Origin: Byssothecium circinans
Lineage: Eukaryota; Ascomycota; Dothideomycetes; Pleosporales; Massarinaceae
Reading direction: 5' to 3'
Length of the DNA: 64,000 nucleotides
Assembly: GCA_010015675.1 (NCBI GenBank)
Contig: ML976999.1
Location: forward strand, 620,059-684,058
The notes under the pieces were generated by a model. The model was not told where the DNA came from and did no database searches. It was given only the letters and a program-made list of their open reading frames with translations. Of this stretch, positions 61,582 through 64,000 are shown one piece after another (position 1 is the first letter of the stretch; every line of letters begins with the position of its first letter). Made by a program: the position numbers and the translations under genes.

Positions 61582-62086
61582 GCTACTTTTCCTTAGTAAT
61601 ACTAACTTACTTAACTTTATTATTATTATTATCTATATTACTATCTAAAAATATAGACTAAGTACTAGCCTCTAACTTAGAAGAACCCTCTTTATTAGCT
61701 TAATAAGTTCTTATATTATACCTAGTCTTACTATAGTTACTATAGTACTAAATACCTAGTTATTATAATTATTATACCTTACTTTTACCCTCTACTCTTA
61801 CTCTTTTATAGTTCTAAACTATTCCTAATAGTTTAGAACTATTATAGTCTACTATAGGACTATACTCTATAGTACTACCCTTCTAAATATACTTATACTT
61901 ATGTATTTTTTACTTAGTTACTACTATAAGTTATTATTTAAGCTCTTTAATACACGCCTTTATAAGTATAGTATTATATAGCACTAACTTAGTACCTTTA
62001 ATAAGCTATAAAAGCTTCTCTTACGCTATTTATAGTAACTAAGTAATAGAATTATATATAAACTCTAACTATAAGCTAAATTTATA

Positions 62087-63913
62087 ACGTAAAGCACTAC
62101 TAAACCGCCTACACCACTAAACCGCCCACGATTCCTTGGCAACACCAACTCCATCTTTAACACAAAAATGCCTTAACAACAAAGGTCTGAACGACTCTAA
62201 CACGAAGGCAGACTATAGCTTGCCCTTAGCGCATACAATAGAGGCTAATTCTAAAGCTATCAAAGCGCTGCTAAGGCCTTTAACGTTAAGCCTCGCGTCC
62301 TCACTAAACGCGCTAAAGGAATACCATTTTGACTAGAAACGGTACTAAACTGTTCAAAACTATCCTTGACTAAGCAGGAAATACTTATCCTATACATCCT
62401 TAACCTTAATTCGCGAGGATTCGCGCCTACATTAGATGAAGTGTTAGATATAGTGAATAAACTACTACGCGAGCAAGGTAGTAAGAAAGTAGGTATTAAC
62501 TAGGTAGAATAGTTCGTGGACTATTTAGAATAGTTATAAATAGTTTAGAACTATTTAAAGGACTATTAGAGGGCACTGCAGGAAGATCCTAAGGTAGTTA
62601 GCGCGTAGTTTAAGCTTATATAGGATACTAAAGCAAAGTACGGCGTACATGATAATAATATACATAACTTTAATGAGACTAGCTTTTAGATAGGTGTTAT
62701 TAGCTCTATGAAAGTAGTTACTAGCTTAGAGAAGTAAGAAAGGCCTATAATAGTTTAGCTAGGTGATAAGGAGTAGGTGATAGATATCTAGAGTATATAT
62801 TTAAATAGTATATTCACCCTACTATTCATTATATACAAAGGACGCGTCTATATTTCTTTATAGTACTAGGAAGCTAATATACCACGCAATTAAAAGCTCT
62901 TAGTCTTAGAGAATAGATAGACAACTAATAAGCTTAGTCTCGCGTGGTTAAAGCACTTTAATAAGCATACAAAGGTAAGAACTATTAGCGTCTATTAGTT
63001 GCTAATTTTAGATAGCCACGAAAGCTACCTAAATTAGGATTTCAAGGATTATTATAAGGATAACAAGATTATTACGCTTTGTATACCTGCGCACTTATTA
63101 CATATCCTTTAGCCACTTAATGTAGTGTTATTCTCGCTGCTTAAGCGTAAGTACTCTTAGACTATTTAGAACTTAGCGCGCTAACACGTCTTTTACGTTA
63201 ATAAGGAAGCGTTCCTACTAGCCTTTAAAGACGCATTTTTAAGCGTATTTATGGTTCAGAACTATTAAAAGGCCTTTAAGGCAATAGGGCTAGTCCCTCT
63301 AAACGCGCAGGTAGTGCTTAATTACCTTAATATGTGTATATGTACTCTACTAGGACCCCACTACTAGAGACGCTATAGCAATCAAGAATACTAAGTAATA
63401 TACGCGAATTTAGCTTATAGTTAAAGCTAGTACGTGATTCTATTACTTAGTCACCATAGATGGCCTAGGGTAAGCTTTTACAGCTCATTAAAGGCGCGAA
63501 GTTAATGCTGCATAGTAGCGCGCTAATGAAGGCGCGTATTAAAGAGCTTGAACAGTAACTTACAGTAGTAACTAAGCAAAAAACACGCAAGCATAAGTAC
63601 CTTTAAAAGGGTAGCACTATAGAGTATAGTCCTATAGTAGACTAGAATAGTTCTAAACTATTAAGAACTATTTAGAACTATAAGAAAGTAAGGGTAAAGA
63701 GTAAACGTAAAGTATAATAACTAAGTGTTTACTACTATAGCAACTATAGTAAGGCTAGGTATAACGCGAGAACGTATTAAGTAAATAAAGAGGGTTCTTT
63801 TAAGTTAGAGGCTAGTACTTAGTTTATCATGTTAAGTAGTAATATAGATAATAATGATAATAAAGTTAAGTAAGTTAGTATTACTAAGGAATTATAGGCG
63901 GTTTAGTAGCATA
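62087..63913 (+). mobile_element. Fot1/pogo-like element E, least damaged copy, right TIR truncated
   Basis: Left TIR ACGTAAAGCACTACTAAACC after TA (62,085-62,086). The transposase is the best readable of the five copies, though still with many stops. Readable pieces are FAPTLDEVLDIVNKLLREQG, LQEDPKVVSA, DNNIHNFNETSF (first catalytic Asp now Asn), VISSMKVVTSLE and LLILDSHESY (second Asp). The order and spacing are those of Fot1/pogo DDE transposases. The right TIR (GGCGGTTTAGTAG) stops about 10 bp short and is followed by another element. Confidence 0.85.
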
Positions 63914-64000
63914 TCTATGCGCGTAACGCCTAGATTCGCGTAACGCCCACCTTTTTACTAGGAAAATTAAAGAAAATAAGTAACTTTAAAGCTATATAAC
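63914..64000. other. Start of a further unidentified element at the right edge
   Basis: After the truncated TIR of E, two AACGCC(C/T)A-type repeats 16 bp apart (GCGTAACGCCTAG, GCGTAACGCCCACC) precede a CTAGGAAAATTAAAG stretch. The arrangement resembles the TIRs of the other elements here, so another insertion probably begins at about 63,930. Not resolvable within the window. Confidence 0.35.

Larger units (their letters stand above)
55673..62086 (-). mobile_element. Fot1/pogo-like element D (minus), interrupted by a copia element and cut by E
   Basis: Left TIR begins ACGTAAAGTACTATTAAAG after TA at 55,671-55,672. It is interrupted at 55,715 by the copia retrotransposon and resumes at 61,582 with GCTACTTTTCCTTAG. 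It carries the 3' part of the transposase in reverse up to 62,084, where copy E starts at a TA. The remainder is absent or beyond the window. Confidence 0.75.

Overview
The window is a piece of a filamentous ascomycete chromosome. Short introns (about 45-125 bp) with GT..AG ends and CTAAC-type branch sites, exocyst SEC5, a fungal rhodopsin-domain membrane protein, BTB proteins, Fot1/pogo and Tc1 transposons, and a sharply bounded A+T-rich block whose old ORFs are full of TAG/TAA codons all point to Pezizomycotina with repeat-induced point mutation (RIP). The gene style fits Dothideomycetes, but species cannot be fixed from the sequence.

Layout: 1-12.2 kb is an ordinary gene-dense plus-strand block: the C-terminal 614 codons of glycogen phosphorylase, a STYX-like pseudophosphatase, a five-exon nuclear-looking protein of unknown function (about 1,072 aa), and exocyst SEC5. 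A 16-bp minisatellite follows SEC5. From 12.6 to 22.8 kb genes are sparse: a solo LTR with a perfect 5-bp target duplication, a PD-(D/E)XK-type relic, and a frameshifted pseudogene. From 22.8 to 36 kb there is a second gene-bearing block: a BTB/POZ protein (minus), a ten-exon rhodopsin-domain integral membrane protein, two acidic/basic nuclear-type proteins (the second apparently broken), a small single-pass membrane protein with one in-frame stop, a Fot1-like transposase fragment and a small Cys protein.

From about 36.3 kb to the end the DNA is an A+T-rich RIP-type island made of transposons nested several levels deep. A plus-strand Fot1/pogo-like element (B) is interrupted in its terminal repeat by a minus-strand Fot1-like element (A). 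A is interrupted by a 10.9-kb Helitron-like element, and that Helitron by a much less mutated Tc1-type element. Two long-TIR nonautonomous elements, three further Fot1-like copies (C, D, E), a complete Ty1/copia retrotransposon with both LTRs, and two more solo LTRs of the small LTR family complete the island.

Main discovery candidate: the Helitron has asymmetric terminal inverted repeats plus a 3' hairpin (Helitron2-like). Besides the Rep-helicase gene it carries a spliced, RIP-damaged gene that reads as a divergent histone H3/CENP-A-like histone fold, and a minus-strand lysine-rich gene of unknown function. Joining the pieces around each nested insertion restores host-element length (1850 against 1851 bp) or reading frame, so the nesting is well supported by the sequence itself.
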